Assembly: GCF_000308755.1 (NCBI RefSeq)
Contig: NZ_BAGF01000027.1
Location: 186,001 to 250,000 of the forward strand
Direction of reading: 5' to 3'
Length of the DNA stretch: 64,000 nt
From: Nocardia pneumoniae NBRC 100136
GTDB taxonomy: Bacteria > Actinomycetota > Actinomycetes > Mycobacteriales > Mycobacteriaceae
In this document: positions 1 through 9,604 of the stretch, one piece after another
Layout: each line of letters opens with the position of its first letter
How positions within the stretch are numbered: the first letter of the stretch is position 1
Notes under the pieces: model-generated
Databases searched by the model: none
The model's input: only the letters and a program-made list of their open reading frames with translations
What the model was told of the DNA's origin: nothing
Program-made: the position numbers and the translations under genes

Positions 1-218
1 TGGGCCGCTATCCCTTCCCGGACAAGATCGGCTCCTGGCAGCTGGAAGGCGCGCAGTTCGTCTCCGGCATGTCGGTGAGCGGGTTCATCATGGCCACCGC
101 CAACGCGACCCACGACGAATTGTCCTTCAACGTCGGCTACGTCGAACCCGCGGTGTCGCGGGATCGAGCCGAACGCCTCGCCGATGAGAGTGTGCGCGCA
201 CTGCTGTCGGCCTGCTGA
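1..218 (+). CDS. C-terminal fragment, condensation/acyltransferase-like protein
   Basis: The reading frame is open from the window edge (codons begin at base 3) and ends with TGA at 216-218, so only about 71 C-terminal residues are visible. They contain an aromatic-rich strand-forming stretch (VSGFIMATANATHDELSF) followed by a helix ending in ALLSAC. This resembles the last strands and helix of condensation-fold acyltransferases (NRPS C domains, WS/DGAT and Pap proteins), where a GxLNxxxxSxxxxLxF-like segment precedes a final helix. It lies 162 bases upstream of the NRPS in the same orientation, so it may supply or transfer an acyl group to that pathway. The family call is inference from a short fragment, and an unrelated protein is possible. 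Confidence 0.4.
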   Translation, partial: GRYPFPDKIGSWQLEGAQFVSGMSVSGFIMATANATHDELSFNVGYVEPAVSRDRAERLADESVRALLSAC

Positions 219-380
219 CCCGCCAACACCACAAGACGACAGCCGAGTCCGGCATCGGCGAAGTCGATGCCGTGATTTGCGATATCGATAACTGGATAAC
301 TGTGGTAGCAGCTTTGCGCGTCAGCGATTTGGGCTTGGTCGGATCCGCGCACAGCCGGTGCCGCGAGTGTCGCGATAGGA

Positions 381-3300
381 GTGACTGTGACATCCGAACC
401 GAGTGCTACTCCCACTAGACCCGAGGCGTGGCCGGTCAGCGCGTATCAACGAGATGTGTTGTCCGTGGACTTCCGGTACGGGCCCGCGCCGGTCACCAGG
501 AACGCCTACTGCGCGTTCCTGGACGAGCCGTTCGATATGGCGCGGCTGCGAGCCGTGGTGCGCCGGGCACTGCTCTCCGACGCGGCGCTGCGCCTGCGGT
601 TCGAGTTCTCCGAAGGCCGCTTCTGGCAGTGGGTTTCCGACGAGCTACCGGACGTCGAGCTGATCGACCTGAGCTGGGCGTCGGACCCGGCCGCGGCCCG
701 CGGGGAATGGGTGAACCGGGCCAACCTGACGCCATCGCCGCCGCGCCAGCCGTTCCGGATCGCCGCGCTGGTCGACGGACCCGACCACTTCTACCTCTAC
801 GTCGCGATGCACCACGCGATGATCGACGGGTGGGGCGTGAACGCGTTGTGGGGCGCCCTGGTGGACAACTACAGCCGCTCGGACCTGCCACTGGAACTGC
901 TCGCCGAACCGGAACCGGTCACCGAGGAGACCGACCGCGGCGTGCGCACCTATCGCAAGATCGCGGCCGAGCACGAGGAGTATCTGTCGTCTCCGCAGTG
1001 GGTCGCCGACCGGGATGCGCTGGTCCGCCGCTTCGAAGGAGTGGTGCCCGCGCTCTTCTCCGGCCGGGCGAGCACCCCGAACGTGGACCGCGGACGCAGG
1101 CGTGTGGTGGTGGAACCCGCGTTCCTGGACCGGATTCGCGCCACCGGCTTCTCTGTCTTCGCCTTCACCGTCTCGGCGCTGGCCGCGTACCTCACCACCG
1201 TTCATCGCTCCGAGGAAGTGGTGATCGGGGTACCGATGCTGAACCGGCACAGCCCGGAGACCTTCCGCACCGCCGGACACCGGACGAACGTGGTGCCGCT
1301 GCGCATCCGGGTCGACCCGGCCCAGCCGCTGTCAGCGGTCGTGTCCGAGGTGACCGCGCAGATCCGGGAACTCAAGCGCTACGAGCGTTTTCCCTACGGT
1401 GACCTGGCTCGTGCGCTCAGCAGTGATCCGACGGCGCCGCCGCTGTTCGACGTGGCGTACTCCTACATCAAGATGCCGTCGTCGGATCATCTGGAGAAGA
1501 TCCTCGGCACCATCGACATCGTCAATCCGGGCACGGTGCTCGAGGCGCTGAACATCCTCGCCGTCGAGCACGCGCGCGACGGTTCGCTGAATCTCCAGCT
1601 CTATTACGACCGCGACGTCTTCGACGAGAACTTCCCGTTCGAGTCGGTCGTGCGCAGCATCGGCGCGCTCCTGACCGCGGCGCTGGACCGGCCCGATGCC
1701 CCGATCTCGGCGTTGCCGCTGATGCCAGCGCGCGAGCTGGCCGCCATCACCGCTTTCGAGACCGGGCCGCGCGAAGAGTTTCCGTACACCACGATCGACC
1801 GATTGTTCCGTGAGGCGGCCGCCGAGTACCCGGACCGAGTGGCGATCGAGGCGGTCGCGGGCTCGGGGGAGCGGGCGCTGCGCTACGGCGAGCTGTCCGC
1901 GCTGGCCGACGGATTCGCCGCCCGGCTGCGGGCGCTGGGCGTGACCGGCAACGAATGCGTCCCGGTGGTGCTGACGCGCTCGACGGAGCTGCTCGTCGCG
2001 ATTTTCGGCACGCTGCGCGCCGGGTGCGCGTACGTGCCGTTGGACCCGGACTTTCCGGCCACGCGCATCGAAACCGTGCTCGCCGACTGCGGGGCGCGCT
2101 TCGTGGTGGCAGGACCCGAGCACCAGGCGGTGTTCGACAAGCTGCGCGTCACCAGGATCACGGTGGCCGACACCGTTCCCGCGCGGGGTAACGAGAACGT
2201 CTCGCACCCAGCGGATCTGAGCTATCTGATCTACACCTCGGGCTCCACCGGCGTGCCCAAAGGCGTGATGATCGAGCACCGGTCGGTGGTGAACCGGCTG
2301 ACCTGGATGCAGCGGCGCTACCCGTTGCACGCCGAGGACGTGATCCTGCAGAAGACGCCGGTCACCTTCGACGTCTCGGTGTGGGAGCTGTTCTGGTGGG
2401 CGATCACCGGCGCCAGGTTGGCGTTGCTGGAGCCGGGCGGGGAGCGCGATCCGCGCCGCATCGTCGACGCCATCGCCGCGCACACGGTCACCGTCCTGCA
2501 CTTCGTGCCGTCCATGCTGGCCGCGTTCGTCGACGAGCTCGCGGCCGACCCCGCGGTGGTCGCGCGGATCGGCAGTCTGCGCAGGGTGTTCTGCAGCGGT
2601 GAGGCGCTGCCACCGGCGCTGGTGCGCCGATTCCACGCGGTCTTCACCGCGGCCGGGGCGGCGGCGCCGGAGCTGGTGAACCTCTACGGCCCGACCGAGG
2701 CGACCGTCGACGTCTCCTATTTCGACTGCCCCCGCGACGATGCGCTCGATGTGGTGCCGATCGGTCGTCCCATCGACAACATCGACCTGCTCGTGCTCGA
2801 CGAAACCGGTCGCCGCGTACCGGTCGGGGTGCCGGGCGAACTGAACATCGCGGGCGTCGGCGTGGCGCGCGGATATCGCGGCAGGCCCGAGCTGACCGCG
2901 GCCGCCTTCGTGGACGATCGCGCGGTGCCCGGCCGGCGGCGCTACCGCACCGGCGATCTGGCGCGCTGGCTGCCGGACGGCAACCTCGAGTACCTGGGCC
3001 GCTTCGACGACCAGGTGAAGATCCGCGGCAACCGGGTGACGCTCGGCGAGGTGCACAACGCCATGCTCGGTTGCCGCGGGGTGCGCGCCGCGGCGGTGGT
3101 GGACGAACTGTCCGAGGCGCACGGCGTGCAGCTGGTCGGCTACTTCGTCGGAACCGACGTGACCGGCGAGGAGATCGCCGAGCGGATCGCGGCGAAACTG
3201 CCGCGCTACATGGTGCCCACCCGGCTGATCCGGGTAGACCGGATCCCGCTGACCCGCAATGGGAAACTCGACCGCCGCGCGCTCGCCGAGCAGCTCGTCC

Positions 3301-6300
3301 TCGGACACGGCGCCGAGCAGGTCGCGGGTGTCGAGCCGCGCACCGACGTGGAGGCGCGGCTCGCGCGCGTCTGGTGCACGGTGCTCGGCGTGGAGTCGAT
3401 CGGTGTGCACGACAACTTCTTCACCCACGGCGGCGATTCCATTCTCGCGCTGGCCGTGCGCACCGCGGCCGAGCGCGCCGGACTCCACTTCGATGTGGAC
3501 GCCTTCTACCAAGCGCCGACCATCGCCGAGCTGGCGCGCGTCGTGCGCGCCGACCGGGACGGCGACGACCACGCGCGCGCCCTGGCGCCGCTGGCGACGG
3601 TGCCGCTCATCGACCGCGCCGCGCTGCACCGGGCGGAAGACGCGTTCCCGGCCACGGCGCTGCAACTGGGCATGCTGTATCACAGCATCGAGCGCACCGA
3701 CTCGGTCACGTACAAGGACGCGTTCCGATACCGGCTCGAAATACCTTGGGATGCTGTGGAATTCCGTGCCGCAGTGGGCCGCCTGGTGCGGCGGCAGCCG
3801 GTGCTGCGCTCCTCGTTCGACCTGACCAGGTACTCGATTCCGTTGCAGATCGTGCACGCCGAACTGCCCTACGAGCCGGAGATCGTCGACCTCGGCGATA
3901 CCGACGAGCTGGACGGCGCGGAACTGATCGAGTCCTATCTCCAAGAACGCACCCACGCCCAGTACGACATCTCAGCCGCTCCGCTGTTCGCCATCCGGGT
4001 GTTCGTCCGCCCGGGCCCGCACGAGCCGGTGGGCACGGTGGATCTGGTGCTGAGCTTCCACCACGCCATTCTGGACGGCTGGAGTGTCGCCACCGCGGTG
4101 CAGGAACTGCTGCTGGACTATCTGAGCCACCTCGGCATGACGCAGACCCGGATCGAGGCCGCGCCGCATCCCACGACGGTCCTGGCCGAGTACGCGCAGG
4201 CCGAACAGGGCAGCGCACGCGACACCGCGGCACGCGAGTACTGGCTGACCGCGCTCGCCGGAGCCGAACCAACCGCCCTCACTCCGCTCGGGGCGCACCA
4301 ACCGGCGGTCGCCGAGGTACGGCAGGCGAAGGCGCTGGTGCCGCGACGCCTGACCGAGCGAGTGTCGGTGTTCGCCGCACGCCACCAGGTTCCGGAGAAA
4401 TCGGTCTATCTGGCCGCGCACTGCCTGGCTCTGCGGGCACTCACCGGGCGAACGGACGTCACCACAGGTGTGGTCAGCCACGGTCGTCCGGACCGCGCGG
4501 GTTCCGAACGGGTAGCCGGACTTTTCCTCAACACCCTGCCCGTCCGATTGGACGGCACCGCGACCACGTGGCGCGCGGCGGTAGAGCAGGTCGCGCGCCG
4601 GGAACGTGAGGCCTACCCATACCGCCGCTACCCGCTCCAATCGATCCTCGCCGACGGCGGGCCTGCGCTCGAGGCGGCGTTCAACTACGTCAACTACCAC
4701 GTCTTCCAGCCGGTGCTCATGCTGGACGGCGTGCGGGTGCTGGACTTCGACATCCGCGAGGAGACCAACTTCCAACTGCTGGTGACCGTGGCGACCGACC
4801 CGCGCGACGGCCGGATGTGGCTGCGGGTCAACGGCGATCACACGCTGACCGCCGAGCAGTGCGAGACCGTGGCGCTCACCCAGCTGCGCATGCTGGCCGC
4901 GATCGTGGCCGACCCCGACGCGAAGATCGACGGCGGTGCCGGGCCTGCGCCTGCCCGCGACGTCGGCACGCTGGTGGCCGACGCCGCCGCGCTCAACCCG
5001 GCGGCCATCGCCGTGGCCGGTGACGAGGAATCCCTCACCTACGACGAGCTGATCGAACGTTCCGACCGGCTGGCGCGCCGCCTGACCGGGCTCGGCGTGT
5101 CGCCGGGCGACCGGGTGGGCATCCTGATGCGGCGCCGTCCGGAACTCGTGCTGCTCGTGCTGGCGCTGACCCGGATCGGCGCCGCGTGCGTCCCCTTGGA
5201 CGTCGGCTACCCGCGGGCCAGGCTGAATCTGATGATCGACCGCGCGCGCCCGCACCGCGTGGTCGCGGACGCCGACTACCGCGACATTGTCGACGACGCC
5301 GCCTTGGTGCTCGACACCACCCCGCTCTTCGACGATTCGGCAGACGACGCGGATGTCCCGCTGCCGGACCATGTTTCGCCCGACGCGGTGGCCTACGTGC
5401 TGTTCACCTCCGGGTCGACCGGCGAGCCCAAGGGCGTCGCGATGCCGCATCGCGGTCTGACCTCGCTGGTGGATTGGCAGATCCGCGCGGCGACCGGCAC
5501 TGGCCTCCGCAGCACGCTGCAATTGGCGCCGTTGAGTTTCGACGTATCGTTCCAGGAGATCTTCACCACCCTCGCGGCCGGGTCGACCCTGCGGGTGAGT
5601 TCGGCCGACCTGCGGTCGAACGTCGAGCAATTGCTGAACACCGTGGTGGACGAGGGCATCGAACGGCTGTTCCTGCCGTACGTGGCGTTGCAGGCGTTCG
5701 CGGAGGCGGCCGTGGGTCTGCGCAAGTTCCCGACCGAGCTGAAGGTGCTGATCTCCTCCGGTGAGCAGCTGCGCATCACCGACGAGATCCGCGCACTGTG
5801 CAAGGTGGTTCCGGGCTTGGTGCTGGAAAACCAATACGGCCCCACCGAATCCCATGTCGCCACGAAATTCACCCTGCGGGGTCCGGCCGACGAGTTCCCC
5901 GCGCTGCCGCCCATCGGCCGAGCCGTCGACGGCGACACGGTGGAGTTGCTCGACAACGCGCTGCGCCCGGTGCCCGACGGCGTGATCGGCGAGATCTATC
6001 TCGGCGGCCGTTCCCTCGCGCGCGGCTACGAGGGCCGCCCCGATCTCACCGCTCAGCGGTTCGTGGCCACCCATGCGGGCGGAATCCGGTACCGCACCGG
6101 CGATCTGGGCGTTCGGCTGTTCTCCGGCGACATCGTCTGCCTCGGCCGCAGCGACAGCCAGGTGAAGATCCGGGGCTTCCGGGTGGAACCGGCCGAAGTC
6201 GAGCTGTGCATCCTCGGACTGGTGGAGAAGTTCCCCGGCATAACCGAAGCGGCCGTGGTGGCACGCGGTTTCGGTAGGATCGACGGGTCGCTGATCGCGT

Positions 6301-7625
6301 TCCTGGTCGGCGCGCCGGAGCAGACCGATCCGGCCGCGCTGCGGCACGAGCTGCGGGCGCTGCTGCCCGCGCACATGGTGCCGTCGCGGTTCGTCTGGCT
6401 CGACGAGCTGCCCCGCACGCCCAGCGGCAAACGCGATGACGCGACCTTGCGCGCGTACGGCGAGGACGTCACGGAATCGGTGGCGCCGCAACGGGAACCG
6501 GCCGACGAGTACGAGCGGTCGGCAGTGCAGTTGCTCGCCGAATACGCCGGTCTGCGTGCGATCGGCGTGGGCGACGACTTCTTCGCGGCGGGTGGGACCT
6601 CGATCGGGGCGATGCGCGTGGTGATGGCGCTGTCGCGGCGGTGGGGCGTCGACGTGCCGCTGGACGCGTTCATCAGCGCGCCCACCGCGGCCGGGCTCGC
6701 CACGCTGGTGCGGGCGGGCGGCGATGTCCGGCGCACCTTCGACCCACTGGTGCCGCTCAACCCCGTCGGCAGCAAGCCGCCGCTGTTCCTGGTGCATCCG
6801 ATCGGCGGGAATGTGCTGTGCTATCGGACCCTCATCCCGTATCTGGATCCGGATCGCCCGGTGTACGGATTGCAGGCGGCGGGCGCGGACGCGGGCAGCG
6901 CGCCGGAGAAGACGATCGCGGCGATGACCGAGTCGTATCTGGAAGCGGTGCGGCGCGTGCATCCGAACGGCCCCTATCATCTGGCGGGTTGGTCGTTCGG
7001 CGGCTACGTCGCCTTGGAGATGGCCCGTCAGCTGCCCGAGCACGAAGTGTCCAGCGTGACGCTGTTGGACACCATGGCGCTACGCGCACAGGAGCGCGCC
7101 CAGATCCCGGAGGAGAAGCTGATCCGGTGGTTCTTCCTCGAGCTGCTGTGGTATGCGCGCGGAAGCCAGTCCGCGCTGGTTGATTTCGAACCCGATGTGC
7201 ACGATTCCGAGGAACTGTTCGCGGCGATGCTGGCCGAGGCGGTGCGGTCGGACATCCTGCCCGCCGCTAGTCCGCATCAGGCGATCCGGCGGCTCTACGA
7301 GGTGTTCTACGCCAACTACTCGGCGATGCTGGACTACAAGCTCGAGCCCTACGAGCGGGACATCACGCTGCTGCGCGCCACCGAGGGACTGCCGCCGGGC
7401 GTCGACCTGGCACACCAGACCGTCGGCAGCATGTTCGACAGCGCGGACAACGGCTGGAAGCAGTACGCGGCCCGCCGGTTCACGGTGATCTCGGTGCCCG
7501 GCGACCACCTGAACATGATGACCGAGCCGAACATCAGCGAGGTGGGGCTGCGCCTGGACGAGATACTGTCCTCCGCCGATCCCGACCTGGACTTGGAGTG
7601 GGACGAATCCATGCTGGACGCCTGA
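381..7625 (+). CDS. Two-module non-ribosomal peptide synthetase (C-A-PCP-C-A-PCP-TE)
   Basis: A 2414-residue assembly-line enzyme that activates two amino acids and releases the product through a thioesterase. Order by motif: C1 with HHAMIDG at 144-150; A1 with TSGSTGVPKG; PCP1 with HGGDS, carrier Ser1020; C2 with HHAILDG at 1227; A2 with TSGSTGEPKG; PCP2 with the variant GGTS, Ser2074; type I thioesterase with GWSFGG, Ser2205, and a late GDH histidine. Aligning A1 to EntF by eye gives the code D-V-W-H-F-S-L-V-D, matching serine. A2 reads D-V-Q-L-I-S-Q-V-A, closest to the proline code but not identical. No epimerase, cyclisation domain or MbtH gene was seen nearby. C1 at the very N-terminus suggests acyl initiation or an upstream partner. 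The start is GTG at 381 behind GATAGGA. The product is unknown. Confidence 0.95.
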   Translation: MTVTSEPSATPTRPEAWPVSAYQRDVLSVDFRYGPAPVTRNAYCAFLDEPFDMARLRAVVRRALLSDAALRLRFEFSEGRFWQWVSDELPDVELIDLSWASDPAAARGEWVNRANLTPSPPRQPFRIAALVDGPDHFYLYVAMHHAMIDGWGVNALWGALVDNYSRSDLPLELLAEPEPVTEETDRGVRTYRKIAAEHEEYLSSPQWVADRDALVRRFEGVVPALFSGRASTPNVDRGRRRVVVEPAFLDRIRATGFSVFAFTVSALAAYLTTVHRSEEVVIGVPMLNRHSPETFRTAGHRTNVVPLRIRVDPAQPLSAVVSEVTAQIRELKRYERFPYGDLARALSSDPTAPPLFDVAYSYIKMPSSDHLEKILGTIDIVNPGTVLEALNILAVEHARDGSLNLQLYYDRDVFDENFPFESVVRSIGALLTAALDRPDAPISALPLMPARELAAITAFETGPREEFPYTTIDRLFREAAAEYPDRVAIEAVAGSGERALRYGELSALADGFAARLRALGVTGNECVPVVLTRSTELLVAIFGTLRAGCAYVPLDPDFPATRIETVLADCGARFVVAGPEHQAVFDKLRVTRITVADTVPARGNENVSHPADLSYLIYTSGSTGVPKGVMIEHRSVVNRLTWMQRRYPLHAEDVILQKTPVTFDVSVWELFWWAITGARLALLEPGGERDPRRIVDAIAAHTVTVLHFVPSMLAAFVDELAADPAVVARIGSLRRVFCSGEALPPALVRRFHAVFTAAGAAAPELVNLYGPTEATVDVSYFDCPRDDALDVVPIGRPIDNIDLLVLDETGRRVPVGVPGELNIAGVGVARGYRGRPELTAAAFVDDRAVPGRRRYRTGDLARWLPDGNLEYLGRFDDQVKIRGNRVTLGEVHNAMLGCRGVRAAAVVDELSEAHGVQLVGYFVGTDVTGEEIAERIAAKLPRYMVPTRLIRVDRIPLTRNGKLDRRALAEQLVLGHGAEQVAGVEPRTDVEARLARVWCTVLGVESIGVHDNFFTHGGDSILALAVRTAAERAGLHFDVDAFYQAPTIAELARVVRADRDGDDHARALAPLATVPLIDRAALHRAEDAFPATALQLGMLYHSIERTDSVTYKDAFRYRLEIPWDAVEFRAAVGRLVRRQPVLRSSFDLTRYSIPLQIVHAELPYEPEIVDLGDTDELDGAELIESYLQERTHAQYDISAAPLFAIRVFVRPGPHEPVGTVDLVLSFHHAILDGWSVATAVQELLLDYLSHLGMTQTRIEAAPHPTTVLAEYAQAEQGSARDTAAREYWLTALAGAEPTALTPLGAHQPAVAEVRQAKALVPRRLTERVSVFAARHQVPEKSVYLAAHCLALRALTGRTDVTTGVVSHGRPDRAGSERVAGLFLNTLPVRLDGTATTWRAAVEQVARREREAYPYRRYPLQSILADGGPALEAAFNYVNYHVFQPVLMLDGVRVLDFDIREETNFQLLVTVATDPRDGRMWLRVNGDHTLTAEQCETVALTQLRMLAAIVADPDAKIDGGAGPAPARDVGTLVADAAALNPAAIAVAGDEESLTYDELIERSDRLARRLTGLGVSPGDRVGILMRRRPELVLLVLALTRIGAACVPLDVGYPRARLNLMIDRARPHRVVADADYRDIVDDAALVLDTTPLFDDSADDADVPLPDHVSPDAVAYVLFTSGSTGEPKGVAMPHRGLTSLVDWQIRAATGTGLRSTLQLAPLSFDVSFQEIFTTLAAGSTLRVSSADLRSNVEQLLNTVVDEGIERLFLPYVALQAFAEAAVGLRKFPTELKVLISSGEQLRITDEIRALCKVVPGLVLENQYGPTESHVATKFTLRGPADEFPALPPIGRAVDGDTVELLDNALRPVPDGVIGEIYLGGRSLARGYEGRPDLTAQRFVATHAGGIRYRTGDLGVRLFSGDIVCLGRSDSQVKIRGFRVEPAEVELCILGLVEKFPGITEAAVVARGFGRIDGSLIAFLVGAPEQTDPAALRHELRALLPAHMVPSRFVWLDELPRTPSGKRDDATLRAYGEDVTESVAPQREPADEYERSAVQLLAEYAGLRAIGVGDDFFAAGGTSIGAMRVVMALSRRWGVDVPLDAFISAPTAAGLATLVRAGGDVRRTFDPLVPLNPVGSKPPLFLVHPIGGNVLCYRTLIPYLDPDRPVYGLQAAGADAGSAPEKTIAAMTESYLEAVRRVHPNGPYHLAGWSFGGYVALEMARQLPEHEVSSVTLLDTMALRAQERAQIPEEKLIRWFFLELLWYARGSQSALVDFEPDVHDSEELFAAMLAEAVRSDILPAASPHQAIRRLYEVFYANYSAMLDYKLEPYERDITLLRATEGLPPGVDLAHQTVGSMFDSADNGWKQYAARRFTVISVPGDHLNMMTEPNISEVGLRLDEILSSADPDLDLEWDESMLDA

Positions 7626-7632
7626 AAAGCGC

Positions 7633-8439
7633 TCACGAATTCGCCACGGCCGCCATCCCGCGCAGCGCGGCCGTGGTGAATTCGTCCAGTGGATAGAACA
7701 ATTCGATGGCCAGCTCCGACAGGGTGACGTCAGCGGGCGCGCCGAAGGTGGCCATCGTGCTGAACATCGACAGCTCACCCGCAGGTGTGCGGATCCGGAT
7801 CGGCACTTCGAAGGGGCCCGGCGGGGGCCCGACCTCCGCTGTGTCGTCGGCCGCCGGGTAGCCGGACACCTCGTCGTACAGCGCCGCCAGATCGTGGTCG
7901 CCGCTCGCGCTGACCTGTCTGGCCAGCCGAGCCAGGAACAGTGCCCGCACCTGTGCGAGGTTGGCCAACCGGGACGCGAGTCCGTCCAGGTGCAACACCA
8001 GCCGGTACACATTCGGGCGCGGCGCCAGTACGTGCGCGGGAACGCCGTCCATCAGCACGCTCATCGCGGCGTTTCCGGTCACCACGTTCCACAGCCGATC
8101 GATGACCACGGCCGGATAGGGTTCGTGCGTGGCCAGCATGGTGTCCACGGCGGCTCGGACCGACGTGAGATGCGCGTCGTCGAGGCTGCTCTCCCGATAC
8201 GCGGGTGCGTAACCGGCGGCCATCAGCAGTGTATTGCGCTCGCGCAGCGGCACATCCAGCGTGTCGCACAGACGCAGCACCATCGCCCGGCTTGGCATGG
8301 CCCGCCCTGTCTCCAGGTAGGAGAGGTGCCGCGCCGAAGTATCGGCCGCCAGCGCCAGATCCAGCTGACTCAATCTGCGCCGCTGCCGCCATTCGCGCAG
8401 CAGGAGCCCCGCTCTCGATCGCGTCTGCACCGATGTCAT
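7633..8439 (-). CDS. XRE-family regulator, MmyB-like ligand-binding domain
   Basis: A 268-residue transcription factor. Residues about 8-65 form a helix-turn-helix of the XRE type (LREWRQRRRLSQLDLAL, then SYLETGRAMPS). The rest matches the MmyB-like PAS-related domain, with the family phrase YPAVVIDRLWNVVTGNAA and a conserved PxxNVYRL segment. Proteins of this family are usually local regulators, often beside metabolic or short-chain reductase genes. It converges on the NRPS with 7 bases between stops and is divergent from the membrane gene at 8551, so autoregulation and control of that neighbour through the shared 111-base gap is the simplest inference. The ATG at 8439 begins just before the HTH; an in-frame upstream extension exists but adds no recognisable domain. 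Confidence 0.9.
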   Translation of the reverse strand: MTSVQTRSRAGLLLREWRQRRRLSQLDLALAADTSARHLSYLETGRAMPSRAMVLRLCDTLDVPLRERNTLLMAAGYAPAYRESSLDDAHLTSVRAAVDTMLATHEPYPAVVIDRLWNVVTGNAAMSVLMDGVPAHVLAPRPNVYRLVLHLDGLASRLANLAQVRALFLARLARQVSASGDHDLAALYDEVSGYPAADDTAEVGPPPGPFEVPIRIRTPAGELSMFSTMATFGAPADVTLSELAIELFYPLDEFTTAALRGMAAVANS

Positions 8440-8550
8440 TCGATCAGCTAAGCACCCGCGCCGCCGTCCGGCCATGACCTCCCAGGTTATTGAGACGCTC
8501 ACCTCCGGCCAGCAGGGTTGGTTGCGACGGATCGACCACAGGAGGACGAC

Positions 8551-8958
8551 ATGACACCCACGACCTCGGCCAACCGGAGCGGCGACGCCACCTTCCTGCG
8601 CACCGCGCTCGCGGTGGACGGCTGGAGCACCGGGATCTTCGGTGGTGTGCTGGTGGCGGGGAGCGCATTCCTGCGCGACCCGCTCGGGTTGCCGATCGGG
8701 TGGAGCATTTCGTTCGGCGTCATCATGCTGGGCGGCGCGCTCGTGTTGCTGATGATCGCCCGGTACCCGGCTATATCGGCGCGGCACGCACAGGCGGTCG
8801 TCGCCGTCAACGCGATCTCGGTTGTCGCTATGATCGCGCTGGCCGGTTGCGGTGTGCTCCCACTGACCGGTCTCGGCGTGGCGTTCCTCCTCGTGGGCGC
8901 CGTGGCGGTCGCCCTCTTCGCCGGGCTGGAGTGCGCCGGGTTGCGCAGGCTCGGTTGA
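8551..8958 (+). CDS. Small four-helix membrane protein, unknown function
   Basis: A 135-residue hydrophobic protein with four predicted membrane segments, at roughly residues 28-45, 52-68, 80-100 and 105-125. No catalytic motif was recognised. The ATG at 8551 sits 6 bases after an excellent ribosome-binding site (AGGAGG), which decides the start over the earlier in-frame ATG at 8518. It is transcribed away from the XRE/MmyB-like regulator, and such regulators commonly control the divergent gene, so it is a candidate target. Codon use is like that of the neighbours. It could be a small transporter-like or stress-response membrane protein; nothing in the sequence separates these. Confidence 0.8.
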   Translation: MTPTTSANRSGDATFLRTALAVDGWSTGIFGGVLVAGSAFLRDPLGLPIGWSISFGVIMLGGALVLLMIARYPAISARHAQAVVAVNAISVVAMIALAGCGVLPLTGLGVAFLLVGAVAVALFAGLECAGLRRLG

Positions 8959-9020
8959 GGTGGAAGGCCGCCACGGCAAATCCTTTGCGCACGTCATCGG
9001 GGACCAGGTAGAGAATTCGG

Positions 9021-9512
9021 ATGGACGTCACGACATCCGTGATCAGGTTGCTCATGCCGGACGATTGGGCGGCGTTCCGGCGCGTCCGGCTCAGGGCGCT
9101 GGCCGACACGCCGCAGTACTTCGGTTCCACCTTGGCCGAGGCGCGGGCTCGCACCGAAGGTGACTGGCGGCGGATGCTGACCGATCGAGCGCAGTTCCTG
9201 GCCGAGTCGGCGGGGACGGAGTTGGGCACGGTCGGCGGCATGCCCGATCGGGACCGCGGTGGTGTGCATCTGATTTCGATGTGGGTGGCGTCGCGGTCGC
9301 GCGGAACCGGGGTGTCGGACCGGCTTGTTCGCGCGGTTCTCGATTGGGCCGTGGCGGGCGGCCATCGTGTGGTCCGCTTGGAGGTCGCCGAGAGCAACAC
9401 CTTTGCCCAGCGGTTGTATCTGCGCAGCGGCTTCGTGCCGACCGGGGTGAGCGGGCCCATGGCCCCGGGCGACTCGCGGCGGGAATTCGAGATGGAGTGG
9501 CGTCTTCCGTAG
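9021..9512 (+). CDS. GNAT-family N-acetyltransferase
   Basis: A 163-residue acetyl-CoA-dependent N-acyltransferase. The N-terminal strand-helix unit (IRLLMPDDWAAFRRVRL) is typical of GNATs. The acetyl-CoA pyrophosphate loop is RSRGTGVSDRLV at about residues 92-103, a slightly relaxed form of R/Q-x-x-G-x-G/A. The C-terminal part has the usual VxxxNxxAxxLYxxxGF signature as VAESNTFAQRLYLRSGF, followed by the final strands. The substrate cannot be read from the sequence. It follows the membrane protein gene by 62 bases on the same strand, so the two may be co-transcribed, although no strong ribosome-binding site precedes this ATG. Confidence 0.88.
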   Translation: MDVTTSVIRLLMPDDWAAFRRVRLRALADTPQYFGSTLAEARARTEGDWRRMLTDRAQFLAESAGTELGTVGGMPDRDRGGVHLISMWVASRSRGTGVSDRLVRAVLDWAVAGGHRVVRLEVAESNTFAQRLYLRSGFVPTGVSGPMAPGDSRREFEMEWRLP

Positions 9513-9604
9513 TCCCGTTTGTCCGGTCGTTCGTAGGGTAACCGGGCAACGACGGCATCCAGGAAATCTGTCCGGCGCCGCCCAGCCGAGGACAGGAGAC
9601 AGTG

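Noticed and set aside
279..302. A direct repeat GATAACTG GATAACTG upstream of the NRPS as a possible regulator site
   Set aside because: Two copies of an 8-base unit in a 160-base gap are too little to assign a regulator, and no promoter spacing could be fitted.
1332..3956. An 874-residue open frame on the minus strand inside the NRPS
   Set aside because: It is complementary to the plus-strand NRPS motifs, has no recognisable domain, and reflects codon bias in GC-rich DNA. The same applies to the frame at 3972-7043.
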